Source of the DNA: Nephrocerus scutellatus
Taxonomy: Eukaryota; Arthropoda; Insecta; Diptera; Pipunculidae
Direction of reading: 5' to 3'
Assembly (NCBI GenBank): GCA_947095585.1
Contig: OX352761.1
Coordinates: 86,990,419 to 87,054,418 of the forward strand
Length of the DNA stretch: 64,000 nucleotides
This document shows, in pieces, positions 55,961-64,000 of this stretch. A program made the translations under genes and the position numbers. Under the pieces are notes generated by a model. The model was given only the letters and a program-made list of their open reading frames with translations, did no database searches and was not told the origin of the DNA. Positions within the stretch are counted from its first letter, which is position 1, and every line of letters starts with the position of its first letter.

Positions 55961-56535
55961 TCTTTGTGCAAGCTTTCTCAGGGTCGAATCTGGATTCTGA
56001 TTTATCGCTCCAACTTACGTGTACATAATTATTTTCAATATTTATTCTGCAGTTTTTTACATTTTTGTCGACATTATATTTTAATTTCCTCATATTCTTT
56101 ATTTCATTAATGGATGTGCACTCCCACATTTGAAGTTGATCAGGCTTCTGTTGAGAGCTGCATTTCTCCATACTATCCTCTTTCTTATCGTTTGTGGTCA
56201 TTCCCCTTGTAATTATTAATACTTTCTTGGCTTTTTCATCTATTTTATGCGGTATCATCTCTTTTAATATATCCGAGTCTAGTTGTATTCGCGATAATGC
56301 ATCCGCGTTTGTATTCAATTTTTCTTGTTTGTAGATTATTTCAAAATCATAGTCACATAAGTCTAATCGTATTCTTGTCATCTTTGACGATGGATTGCTG
56401 TGAGTAAATAGGGACACTAGTGGTCTATGGTCCGTGACCACTGTGAATTTTCTTCCGTAGAGATAGGGTTTGAAGAAATTTATACTCCAGTGTATGGCTA
56501 GGAGTTCCTTTTCTATGACTGGCTTGTTTAGGTCA
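55920..56535 (-). pseudogene. S RNase H and connection region
   Basis: Reads PVIEKELLAI near 56515, then TVVTDHRPLVSLF and NADALSRI. Only the C-terminal half of RNase H is present, because the upstream part and the whole RT are missing. It joins Gag sequence at about 56535-56545. It ends in a frame that differs from integrase. Confidence 0.8.
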
Positions 56536-56544
56536 TGTTTTTGT

Positions 56545-56938
56545 TGAAGTGTAGTATGCTGTTTGTTTGTTCTTTTTCTATTTCCAAAGCGAGGTTAATT
56601 GCCTTAGTGAAAGATTTAGGTTGAGCGGCAAATATTGTTGATTTGAGCTCATCTTTCAAGCCGTCTTTGAAAATATTTAGCGCATACGTGTCATTCATCT
56701 TTGTGATTATTGACTTTTCGTTTTGGGATGTGGTACCGATGTCTTCGATTTGTAGTTTTTTTAGGTCTGAAATGAGGTTGGTTATTTTGTCCTAGTATTC
56801 TAGTAGGTCTGCCTTCGCGGTATCTGTTAAAGGTCTATCAATTAGTTCTATTATTTTTAAGAAGCTATCTAATTCCTTATGATTTCCCGAAAAAGTAGGA
56901 ATAACCTTCATGGCTGTTTCTAAATTAAATGAAGCCAT
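56545..56938 (-). pseudogene. S gag, N-terminal fragment
   Basis: The ATG at 56938 starts a Gag resembling the 412/mdg1 group (MKVIPTFSGNHKEL, FLKIIELIDRPLTD). Several stops follow (near 56790, 56650 and 56610). It is fused to RNase H by the deletion at about 56540. Confidence 0.7.
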
Positions 56939-57309
56939 TTTATAACTTTATATTCTATAAAAGTTGGTTCAGAAAAATCGGTTTATGTAAAGTGTATTTA
57001 ATAAAAGCTATTAATTATATATTTATAAAATTTGAATAAAAATAATTATTATTTTGGATAAAAATAAAACAATTTATGTAGTTTTAGGTTGAATAATTTA
57101 TTTTGGACCTCCTCCTGTGAGTGATTGGATGTTCCGGCTCGTCAAAAGAATTTGTGGATGTATGTTGTGGTTGATAGTTTGTCAGCGCTGAAAGTTTCGC
57201 TGGATCTACTATTTAAAGGTTTAAATATCCTTAGTGGGTTCATCTTGTATCAATAATAGGATATTTTCGAATTTTACACAAAAGGTGGAATTTTCAGCTA
57301 TTTGGTAAG

Positions 57310-57629
57310 AAAATGTTTCGTCATTTGTTGGGTGTTGGCAAGATTGAAATCCGCAGGATCTCGTTGTATTTTAAGATGTTATTTATAAATTTTCAGGATC
57401 TAAATCCTCAAAATAGGATTTTCAAGTTATATTGGACATTTTGCGGTCCACAGGAACGTAAGAAAAAATATTATAATTTTTCTAGTGCGCATTTCGCAGG
57501 AAAGATATATTTGTAAAAAATTTGTAAAAATGTTGCGCGGTTTCGCAGGATCATTCGCGTTTTCGCAGGATCCTAAAAAAAAAGATAGTTTTTAAAATGT
57601 GTGCTGTGCGCGTGTTCGCAGGATCGCCA
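57310..57629 (-). other. S leader with PBS and repeated PBS-like motifs
   Basis: The PBS TGGCGATCCTGC lies at 57629-57618 (minus strand), directly after the LTR end. The leader carries further close relatives of GATCCTGCGAA at about 57350, 57395, 57500, 57543 and 57563 (plus-strand centres). 57000-57310 holds no motif. Confidence 0.7.
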
Positions 57630-58320
57630 TGTAATGTAATGATTTGTCTTAGTATGTAAGTAAGATGGCAGGATCGCCATGTAATAGTAAGGTAAAAGTA
57701 AGGTACTTATTTTACGTAGGATGTTGATGGCAGGTTTGCCACGTACTGATTACTGAGATAACGTGAAAATATTGTGATAGTGTGATTGCTGTCAAGTAAA
57801 GTATGAGAGTGAAATTGCCAAGCAGTAAACTGCACTCAGCTTGCTTTGCAGTCAGGACCAAAAATACCAAGCAAGGCGTGTAGAAAGAAAAAGATACGTT
57901 CGATCTGAATGTATAATTAACTCTGTCTTTATTTGGTAAAATCTACCTCTTTTATAGTGAATCTAACAATGTAAGTTTCTTATCTACTAATAGAAAATAT
58001 GTATTTAATAATGCAGTGCATCGTCATCGATGCACTTGAAATAGTTTTGTTATATACAATAGTAAGCTCATTATTGATGCACTTAATATACTTATGCTAT
58101 AGTAGGGCACGCTGCAAATGCTCTACTTGTATGATTCATAGTACACCGTGTCGGTGTTTGCCGAACGCGTGAGCTTTGTTTATCTTGTTATGTAATTTAT
58201 GGTTTAGTGAGTGAGTGCGGTATTTGTATTGACATTTGGATTGTGCATTGGTGTAGTCATAAATTAGAGTTCTTTAATGTATTTATTTGGGTGGTGTGTA
58301 TCTTGTGGATATACACTACA
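57630..58320 (-). repeat. 5' LTR of S (691 bp)
   Basis: Pairs with 53989-54619; indels account for the 60-bp length difference. An internal LTR-end-plus-PBS sequence (ATTACA then TGGCGATCCTGC, minus strand) lies at about 57685-57668, 50 bases before the real end. Confidence 0.88.
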
Positions 58321-58324
58321 CTGC

Positions 58325-58666
58325 TCCGCACAAACGCGTAACCAGCCAGGCACTGACTGATAATATTCACTTTGCCTTGGTAGTGGTACCGCACCGTCCG
58401 TATCAGAGTACGAACCCCATTGAGTGAGTACTACACTCACTCAATACTCCGCATAGTGTTAGCGGACACGCGGTCCGACTAACACTCCGTTGAACCCTCT
58501 CCCCCTCTTGTATTAGTATTAGTATTAGAGCGTAAAGAAAAATAAATAATAAAGAATAATAAAACATATGGAAAAATAAATCAAACATAAGTTCTTCTTA
58601 ATTTGTAACACCCCGCAATACGAACCCTGGGTGACCAGCGAGCGTCACCCGAGCAAACTCGTTACA
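58325..58666 (+). repeat. Q 5' LTR, right part
   Basis: Continues from 53988 after S, carries the fourth TATTCAC motif (near 58365) and ATTAGT trinucleotide-like repeats at 58511-58528, and ends GTTACA. Confidence 0.8.
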
Positions 58667-58670
58667 AATT

Positions 58671-58688
58671 TGGCGCCAGAACAGGGAC
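58671..58688 (+). other. Primer-binding site of Q (tRNA-Lys type)
   Basis: TGGCGCCAGAACAGGGAC, close to the tRNA-Lys3 complement, 4 bases after the LTR end. Confidence 0.75.
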
Positions 58689-58865
58689 GACTTTTAAAAG
58701 TCGCACCACCGACCAGGAACATTTTAAAACTACCTGATAATATTGGCACACAAACGAGTGGCCCTAACCGTCAACGATTGAGGTGAATATGTCACCCGCA
58801 TCAGACTAACTACCACCAAACGGAGAGTGGAATTTCTTTTTTTATATATATACACCAAAATTATA

Positions 58866-59735
58866 ATGGAAAACGAAGAAGCAGGCCTGAGCTCATCGAG
58901 TATATATCTGCTGCGCAAAGACGAGTTGGTGGCAGAACTCGACAAACGGGGGCTGGACAGCGCGGGAACCGTGGAGGAATTACAGAATCGGCTGTCAAGC
59001 GACATCAAGCGATATAAATCTTGCGAAGATTTACACATGTTGGGAATACCCGCCAACAAAGGCAAACCGCTGGTCCCTCTTCAACTAGTTCTGCCTCAGC
59101 TGATACCATCAGCAACAAACAACACACCGAATGCCTTAAGCCCAGCAACCGATGCACCGGTTGAACAACAAAGAGTCCATCCATAACTGGGCAGAGTTCA
59201 GCCAAGAACTACGCCAATTCTTTTTACCGCAGCGGTACGCCACCCAGCTCCTAGACCGTATACGAAACCGCACGCAATTAGCGCGAGAAATAAGCAAGGA
59301 TTACATTACTGCCATCCAGGCCATGATGAGATGGCAAGTATCGTTAACAGCGGAAGACAAACTCGATCGGATATACGAGAATCTCCGCCCAGAGTACCGG
59401 CACTATATTAAGCGGCGAGAGTTCACCACTCTATCGGAACTGACTGGTCTCGCCGAGGACTTTGAGCAACTGAAAAGCGAGTTGCCCGCCACAAGGCCAA
59501 TCATACCGACAACACAACCAACCGTACCGCCACTTTGCCAGACCGCTCCTTACCAGCAACAGTCAACGCAACCAACAGTACCGCCATTCCGCCAGACCGC
59601 TCCGCACCAACAACCGTCAACGATACCGTACAGGCCGCTCCAAGCTGCCCGCCCTACCGATGTAACACAAACAGGCGAGTCGCAACAGTCACACCAACCA
59701 CCAGTAGCACCCCCCCAGCACCGGCGCAAGTCTAT
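58866..59735 (+). pseudogene. Q gag with an N-terminal SAP-like domain
   Basis: The ATG at 58866 starts MENEEAGLSSSS, followed by a SAP-type helix-turn-helix (LLRKDELVAELDKRGLDSAG, then TVEELQNRL). SAP domains in other proteins bind A/T-rich or matrix-attached DNA. The frame ends at 59186. The capsid-like region (AEFSQELRQFFLP, DRIYENLRPEYRHYIKRREF) continues in another frame from about 59152, followed by P/Q/T-rich repeats around TVPPLCQTAPYQQQ and TVPPFRQTAPHQQP. A second frame change near 59700 leads to the knuckles. A deletion plus an indel have broken the gene. Confidence 0.72.
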
Positions 59736-60404
59736 GACCGACGAAACTGCTGTTGGGCGTGCGGTCAACCCAGACACCGAAGGCAAACCTGCCAAAACCA
59801 ACGATTATACTGTTCCTACTGCGGTACAAACGGAGTCCAAAGTAGACACTGTAGATGTGCGGCGTACCGGGACGTCCAAACCAGTGAGACGTTAGACGCC
59901 CCTATCAAATCGTATACACTACCGATCCGATTTGACGAACTCCAGTGCAGGGCAGTGATCGACACCGGCGCGGGGAAGTCATGTATTGGCGAAGCCATTA
60001 GGAAAATTTGCATGGCCAAACGAATACCCGCTCGACCCATCAATATCACATTTGCATTAGCCAATAAATCTACCGTTGTCGCTCACCACGCCTATACGCT
60101 CACTCTGGGCTGGGGAGACTTGACATTCAAACAAGAGTTTGCTTACATTCCGAACCTAATGGACAAGTTCTTACTAGGAACAGATTTCTTGGCTAGGCAC
60201 AATTTTACTATAAACCGAGGCAGCGAAGTCATAACAGCCGAAACCGAACCGAATATACCGATACTCCGTAGTCTGGCCACCGAAAGAGAGCAGCCGGACA
60301 GATTCCTAGCCGAAGATTTACCGAAATTCGAAAACCTTAAAAACCCAACTACCGTCACCGAGCATGAGATTCGCTTAAAGCACCACCGGCCATTAAACAT
60401 TTAA
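59736..60404 (+). pseudogene. Q Gag zinc knuckles and protease
   Basis: Knuckles CWACGQPRHRRQTC and CSYCGTNGVQSRHC are followed by a retroviral-type protease with VIDTGAGKSCIGEA near 59960 and FLLGTDFLARHNF near 60180. The open frame ends at 60404, but pol-like codons continue after a small indel to about 60431. It was presumably one Gag-Pol frame originally. RT and later domains are absent. Confidence 0.82.
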
Positions 60405-60439
60405 ACAGATATCCGCTACATTCAATAGCATTCAAATAT

Positions 60440-61346
60440 ACATTCAATAGCAATACACATAATTCATGCGACCGCTCTGCCTTCAATGCTGTGTATAATA
60501 ACAAATAGCAATACACATAATTCATGCGATCGCTCTGCCTTCAATGCTGGGTGTATACAGCACTGCAGCTATAACAAATAGCAAGGCACGTAATTCATGC
60601 GATCACTCTGTGTTTAATGCTGTGTATACACAGCACTGCAGCTATAGCATTCCCAATTGTTCCATACCGAATACAATGCTGTACGGCGGCGGATACACAC
60701 AAAATCCAAAGTCAAGTACATGTATGAATTGTAGGTATAGAGAGCAAGGGTGAATGGACAGCTGGGTGTATGAACTATATCCAGAGCCATTGACGAATGT
60801 AATGCTGATGCATTTATATTGCATTTATATTGTGTAATAATTTTCCGGTTTAATTGTTTAGCCTAATATTATTGATATTGGGTAATAATTTAATTGCTTA
60901 CGCAGTTAATAGTGCATCGCACTATATCTGGATCGATATTGGGAAATATAGCTGATGAGTGCATTTCCGTGAACTGCGTTGACTTGGGGACAAAGATCGT
61001 TTGGATTTGAGCGTATAAAAGGGGAGTGAAATCCAGTTGAAAAGTCAGAGTTAATCCGAAGATTAAGCCAGGAGGTAATTCTAGTAGAGGTCGCAGCCAC
61101 GCCAAAGACAGCGGGCCTCCCTAGGATTTTATAATAGAAAATACAAAATAAACTATAAACTAAAAACTATCTAGTAGAGGTCGCAGCCACGTCAAAGACA
61201 GCGGGCCTCCCAGAAGTATATAATCAAAGAATTTGTATCTAAATAAAACCTTATAAAATTATAAAAGAAATTGTGTTTAACTCTCCGCCCAAGTAACTCT
61301 TCCCTTAGGTATAAGGAAGCACGGTTACTTACAACGGCGTAAAACA
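60440..61346 (+). repeat. LTR of R copy 2
   Basis: U3 carries three tandem units of about 80-90 bp (AATAGCAATACACATAATTC...CAATGCTG, starting near 60448, 60504 and 60575), where copy 1 has about one and a half. The transcribed part repeats a ~40-bp block containing AGTAGAGGTCGCAGCCACG (61083-61125 and 61174-61213), present once in copy 1. It ends AAAACA before the PBS. The left end is approximate. Confidence 0.75.
61014..61020 (+). promoter_or_regulatory. TATA box of R copy 2
   Basis: TATAAAA, with an initiator-like GTCAGAGTTA about 30 bases downstream. Conserved with copy 1. Confidence 0.65.
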
Positions 61347-61348
61347 TT

Positions 61349-61366
61349 TGGTGGCAGCGGTGGGAT
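61349..61366 (+). other. Primer-binding site of R copy 2 (tRNA-Leu type)
   Basis: TGGTGGCAGCGGTGGGAT, complementary to a typical tRNA-Leu acceptor/T-arm end. Confidence 0.65.
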
Positions 61367-62135
61367 CTACAAAAGATCTCCTACCAACAATATTAAGCCA
61401 AAACAGAAGACCGCTCTTCTGATGCGTGCTGGGGCTATACACAAGCAAAGTAAACAAAAGTGAAAAGTGACATTAGAAAGACCCGATAACAGTAAGACCT
61501 TGCCAGATTTAGAGCATAGGCATTTGGCTAACATTCGGGCAGTGAAAAAAGACCAGGCTGTAACTGCAACTTTAGGGCGCGAAGCCTTCCTGGCAAAATC
61601 GACAGCAGCAGCAAGCAGCGACGACCACAACGAGAACAACAGCAGCAGAAAATCAACAGTAAGCAGCAGAAAATCAACAGTAAGCAGCAAAAAAAATCAA
61701 CAGCAAGCAGCAGATCAGCAACCCCAGCAGCAAACATAACCGCAAAATCAACAGCAGCAAGTAAAACCAACAAAATTAACAAGGTAGAACAATCCTTCTA
61801 TTTTTTTTTTTTTAAAAAACATACATATATATATATATTTACAATAATAAATTTTTTTTAAACATATATATTATAAATTTTATCCTTGGTGAATCTTGGG
61901 TCTTTCCCTTTTGCAAACTTTTTTCCTCCTGTCTCGTATATTGCTCCAATTTTGGTTGTATCCGATATTTTTCGCGAATTTTTTTTGTGCTGTGAATATT
62001 GTTTTCGTGTTTGGACTTTCGATTTGCAAAATAAGTAGACCGGTCACTAGGCAAATTAGTAGACAGGCAAAAGCGAAGCGAAATTTAAGTTTCTCGTCGG
62101 ATTTAGAAGTTATTCCTGAAGAGGAGTCGTCCGAC

Positions 62136-63125
62136 ATGGACATAAAAATTAGTATTTCTGATGTTTACAATATCATACCCCTCTTTGATGGGAAGCCAGC
62201 CGACTTGGCTAAGTTCACGTCATGCGGTGATATTCTCTTCACCTCGGTAAAAGAGAGTGATGAACCCTCATTTTTGGCCATTGTTAAGACAAGGCTACAG
62301 GGTCCCGCATTCGAGTTGACGCAGTTCAACTCACTTACGACTTTGGCAGCTCTCAAGGAGAAGCCCGAGTCCGAATACAAGGAGGTAAAAACGCGTTTCT
62401 CTGCACACAATGAGCTGCTGACCACAAAGCAGAGATTCAAAGAATCGGTCAAGGAGTTTGGCGAACGGGTCTGCATGGCCCTAAACAATCTAAACTCCGC
62501 ATCCTTCAACACAACCCGCGACGAGACAGTTCGGGAATTCTTAGTGCAAGAAAACCGCCGACTAGCGATCCAGGTGTTCGAAGATGGTCTGAAAAATGAC
62601 CAAATTAGGCTTATAGCCAAGGCTTTCGGGGGAGCTGACCTAAAAAAAGTTATAGCTCATGCTGAGGGACATGCTGCACGCATAGATCACGCCACACAAT
62701 CTTTTCAAAATAAATTTGTTTCTCACAGAAATCCGCAAACAACTACCTATTGTCAGACTTGCGGTAAGCCCGGTCACACGAGGGAAACGTGTTACCGGAA
62801 TAATCAATTCCCAAATTTTCAGAGTAGGCCTCCTAATAAAAAAGAAGTGCAATTTCTTACTTGCAATTACTGCAAGAGGAGGAACCACACCGAGGCAAAC
62901 TGTAGGTTACGGTTATCCAATCCACAAAATCCGTTTAGGAATAGCAATCCCACTCCTGGTTTCAGTGGAAACCATAAACCTGAATACCCCTCAAAACAAA
63001 ATGATAGCCGTGGTGTGAGGTATTCCAATGTTCTTGAATCGGGAAACGAAGCCATTCGGGAGGAAACTATAGGCAATTCCTCTCGAATGAATGCGACAGC
63101 CGAGGTGTACCATCCCAAGAACTGA
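62136..63125 (+). CDS. R gag
   Basis: 329 codons from MDIKISISDVYNI. The same frame is open and conserved between the two R copies for about 80 bases further upstream without an ATG, so the true start may be earlier or non-standard. Capsid: PLFDGKPADLAKFTSCGDIL, FGERVCMALNNLNS. Knuckles CQTCGKPGHTRETC (near residue 205) and CNYCKRRNHTEANC (near 245). It ends with a TGA at 63123. No internal stop is visible, so this is the only complete-looking Gag with zinc knuckles in the window. Pol follows in another frame. Confidence 0.85.
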   Translation: MDIKISISDVYNIIPLFDGKPADLAKFTSCGDILFTSVKESDEPSFLAIVKTRLQGPAFELTQFNSLTTLAALKEKPESEYKEVKTRFSAHNELLTTKQRFKESVKEFGERVCMALNNLNSASFNTTRDETVREFLVQENRRLAIQVFEDGLKNDQIRLIAKAFGGADLKKVIAHAEGHAARIDHATQSFQNKFVSHRNPQTTTYCQTCGKPGHTRETCYRNNQFPNFQSRPPNKKEVQFLTCNYCKRRNHTEANCRLRLSNPQNPFRNSNPTPGFSGNHKPEYPSKQNDSRGVRYSNVLESGNEAIREETIGNSSRMNATAEVYHPKN

Positions 63126-63174
63126 ATTTCAGATTTTTCGTTTCGTTTTTTCCCGAGTTTAAGGAACCAACGAT

Positions 63175-63702
63175 ACGACTAAAATTCAGTCCCTCGGAAA
63201 GAAATTTTCTACGTTTTTGATAGATACGGGTGCCGACGTTAGCCTAGTAAAAGAAAATAGGTATAATGAAAATACAATACACGGTGACGACCTCTACACC
63301 ATTACTACCATAGCCGGGGAATAGCTAAAACTCCTTGGTTTGGTGTATGGTACCCTAGAGATCAAGTCACCCGAACATACCCTTTTATTAGAGCATCCTT
63401 TTCATATACTTGATAATCAACTTAATGGAATTATTGGGAATGACTTTTTATCAAAATTTAAATGCGTAGTAGATTTCAAAAACGACACATTAGAAATTCC
63501 ATTCAAACGAAGCCAAACGGAGGAAAACAAACCATTCCCCTCGGCATATGAAAAAAAATTTAAAAACTTTGAGTCGCCATGCGAACTTCGGTCTGATGAT
63601 TCCAATTTCAACTATAAAAAATTCAATAAAAACTTAGTAGAGCGTAAAACCAAGCAAAAAGACTTAGAGACAATAGATACTAAGCAAATAAAAAAGGCTT
63701 AG
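63175..63702 (+). pseudogene. R protease region of pol
   Basis: Protease catalytic motif FLIDTGADVSLV at 63214-63249. A TAG at 63322-63324 interrupts it shortly after. The frame resumes (GLVYGTLEI, GIIGNDFLSKFKCVVDF, a typical flap and end of an errantivirus/412-type protease), then a charged linker. A one-base loss at about 63696 inside a 36-bp repeat creates the stop at 63702. Confidence 0.82.
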
Positions 63703-63850
63703 AGACAATAGATCCTATGCAAAAACAAATAGACTTAGAGACAATAGATCCTAAGCAAAAACAAAAAGACTTAGAGACAATAGATCCTAAGCAAAAACAA
63801 AAAGACTTAGAGACAATAGATCCTAAGCAACATAAAAAAGACTTAGAAAA
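63661..63850 (+). repeat. 36-bp coding minisatellite in R pol
   Basis: The 12-residue unit DLETIDPKQKQK is repeated about five times (starts 63661, 63697, 63732, 63768, 63804, partial at 63840). The 35-bp interval between the second and third units marks the frameshift. It lies in the linker between protease and RT. Confidence 0.9.
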
Positions 63851-64000
63851 AACTAAGCATTCTTTAAAATTAACAACAAACTTGGTAGACAGTAAATCTA
63901 AGAAAAATGAAAATAAAAATTTGAACCAAAAAGAGCAAATGGAATCACAGAATGGAGAAAAATTAATAAAAGGAAAGACTAAGTCAAAGGAAGTTAAGGT
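63699..64000 (+). CDS. R pol linker, continuing beyond the window
   Basis: After the one-base loss, the frame from 63699 is open to the window edge. It covers the remaining repeat units and then a Lys/Asn-rich stretch (DSKSKKNENKNLNQKEQMES). RT would be expected to follow off-window. Confidence 0.7.

Larger units (their letters stand above)
53989..58320 (-). mobile_element. Element S: 412/mdg1-like Ty3/gypsy deletion derivative
   Basis: 4332 bp flanked by CTGC (53985-53988 and 58321-58324). LTRs at 58320-57630 (5', minus strand) and 54619-53989 (3') start TGTAG and end TTACA and are close in sequence, with indels. Inside, a Gag N-terminus is fused to RNase H and integrase, so Gag C-terminus, protease and RT are deleted. 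Integrase style (SDNGTEFTN, GALERNH) suggests the 412/mdg1 group. Confidence 0.88.
53156..60431 (+). mobile_element. Element Q: Osvaldo-like Ty3/gypsy element, cut by S and R copy 2
   Basis: The 5' LTR starts TGTAACGA and ends TCGTTACA, a matching 8-base inverted terminus. It has a tRNA-Lys-type PBS, gag and protease. Excluding S and one copy of its CTGC duplication, the LTR is 1175 bp (53156-53988 plus 58325-58666), close to the length known for Osvaldo LTRs. Q stops near 60431, where R copy 2 begins, so RT, RNase H, integrase and the 3' LTR are absent. Confidence 0.85.
60435..64000 (+). mobile_element. Element R, copy 2 (Ty3/gypsy), continues beyond the window
   Basis: LTR to 61346, PBS, CAG-rich leader, full gag, and protease plus the start of pol. 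It matches R copy 1 in LTR, leader and gag ends, but keeps the part of gag that copy 1 lost. It inserted into Q pol. Confidence 0.85.

Noticed and set aside
1..64000. Host genes, tRNAs, rRNAs
   Set aside because: No open frame without retroelement motifs is longer than about 140 codons, and no tRNA-like cloverleaf was recognised. The tRNA-like strings are primer-binding sites.

Overview
This window looks like repeat-dense chromatin from an insect, most likely a higher fly. The evidence is its content: two env-bearing gypsy-type elements (errantiviruses) plus an env fragment of a third, Osvaldo/Ulysses-type and Mag-type Ty3/gypsy elements, a BEL/Pao element, Jockey-type LINEs and AT-rich satellites. 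I found no host protein gene, tRNA or rRNA. Nearly every base that can be assigned belongs to a transposable element, and most elements sit inside one another. Family names come from motif recognition, not from a database search.

Layout, using labels that recur below. 1-3377: 3' part of a Jockey-like LINE (Jk1, +). 3378-10398: gypsy-like errantivirus G (-) with long open gag and pol, decayed env and a small TA-flanked MITE in its 5' region. 10399-41727: one 17.6/tom-like errantivirus T (-), blown apart by later events. Reading T from its 5' end (high coordinates): 5' LTR and PBS (41727-40962), truncated gag (40340), protease and RT (to 38972), Mag-like element M (34374-38971, TSD ATAAG), 42 bp more of RT, element O (27702-34331, TSD ACAG), the RT catalytic end with RNase H, integrase and env N-terminus, a second LINE (LB, 18345-21867), env again, and 61 bp of 3' LTR where G is inserted.

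Two tandem duplications complicate T. A unit of about 3.79 kb (T env/integrase/RT plus the 5' half of the O LTR) occurs at 21868-25653 and 25654-29533. A unit of about 1.8 kb spanning the LB/T-env junction is duplicated, and its second copy was later split by a full-length Jockey-like element (Jk2, 12248-17170, 12-bp TSD).

41740-64000 is a second patchwork: a diverged Jockey-like fragment (Jk3), element R copy 1 (42791-44533), tail-to-tail LINE fragments with a 118-bp satellite (44645-47875), an errantiviral env fragment, a BEL/Pao element (48200 to about 51760), a gypsy deletion relic (52480-53145), Osvaldo-like element Q whose 5' LTR is split by element S (53989-58320, TSD CTGC), and R copy 2, which runs off the right edge.

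The genes here serve only element replication: Gag (particle), protease, reverse transcriptase, RNase H, integrase or endonuclease, and Env. Almost all are broken. The most complete are G gag-pol (two long ORFs) and M gag-pol (one internal stop, LTRs differing at one base). The most unusual structure is O, whose LTR is about 3.1 kb and contains an array of 189-bp satellite monomers. The three env-carrying elements all lie on the minus strand, as expected of an errantivirus-trapping (flamenco-like) piRNA locus, but sequence alone cannot show this.
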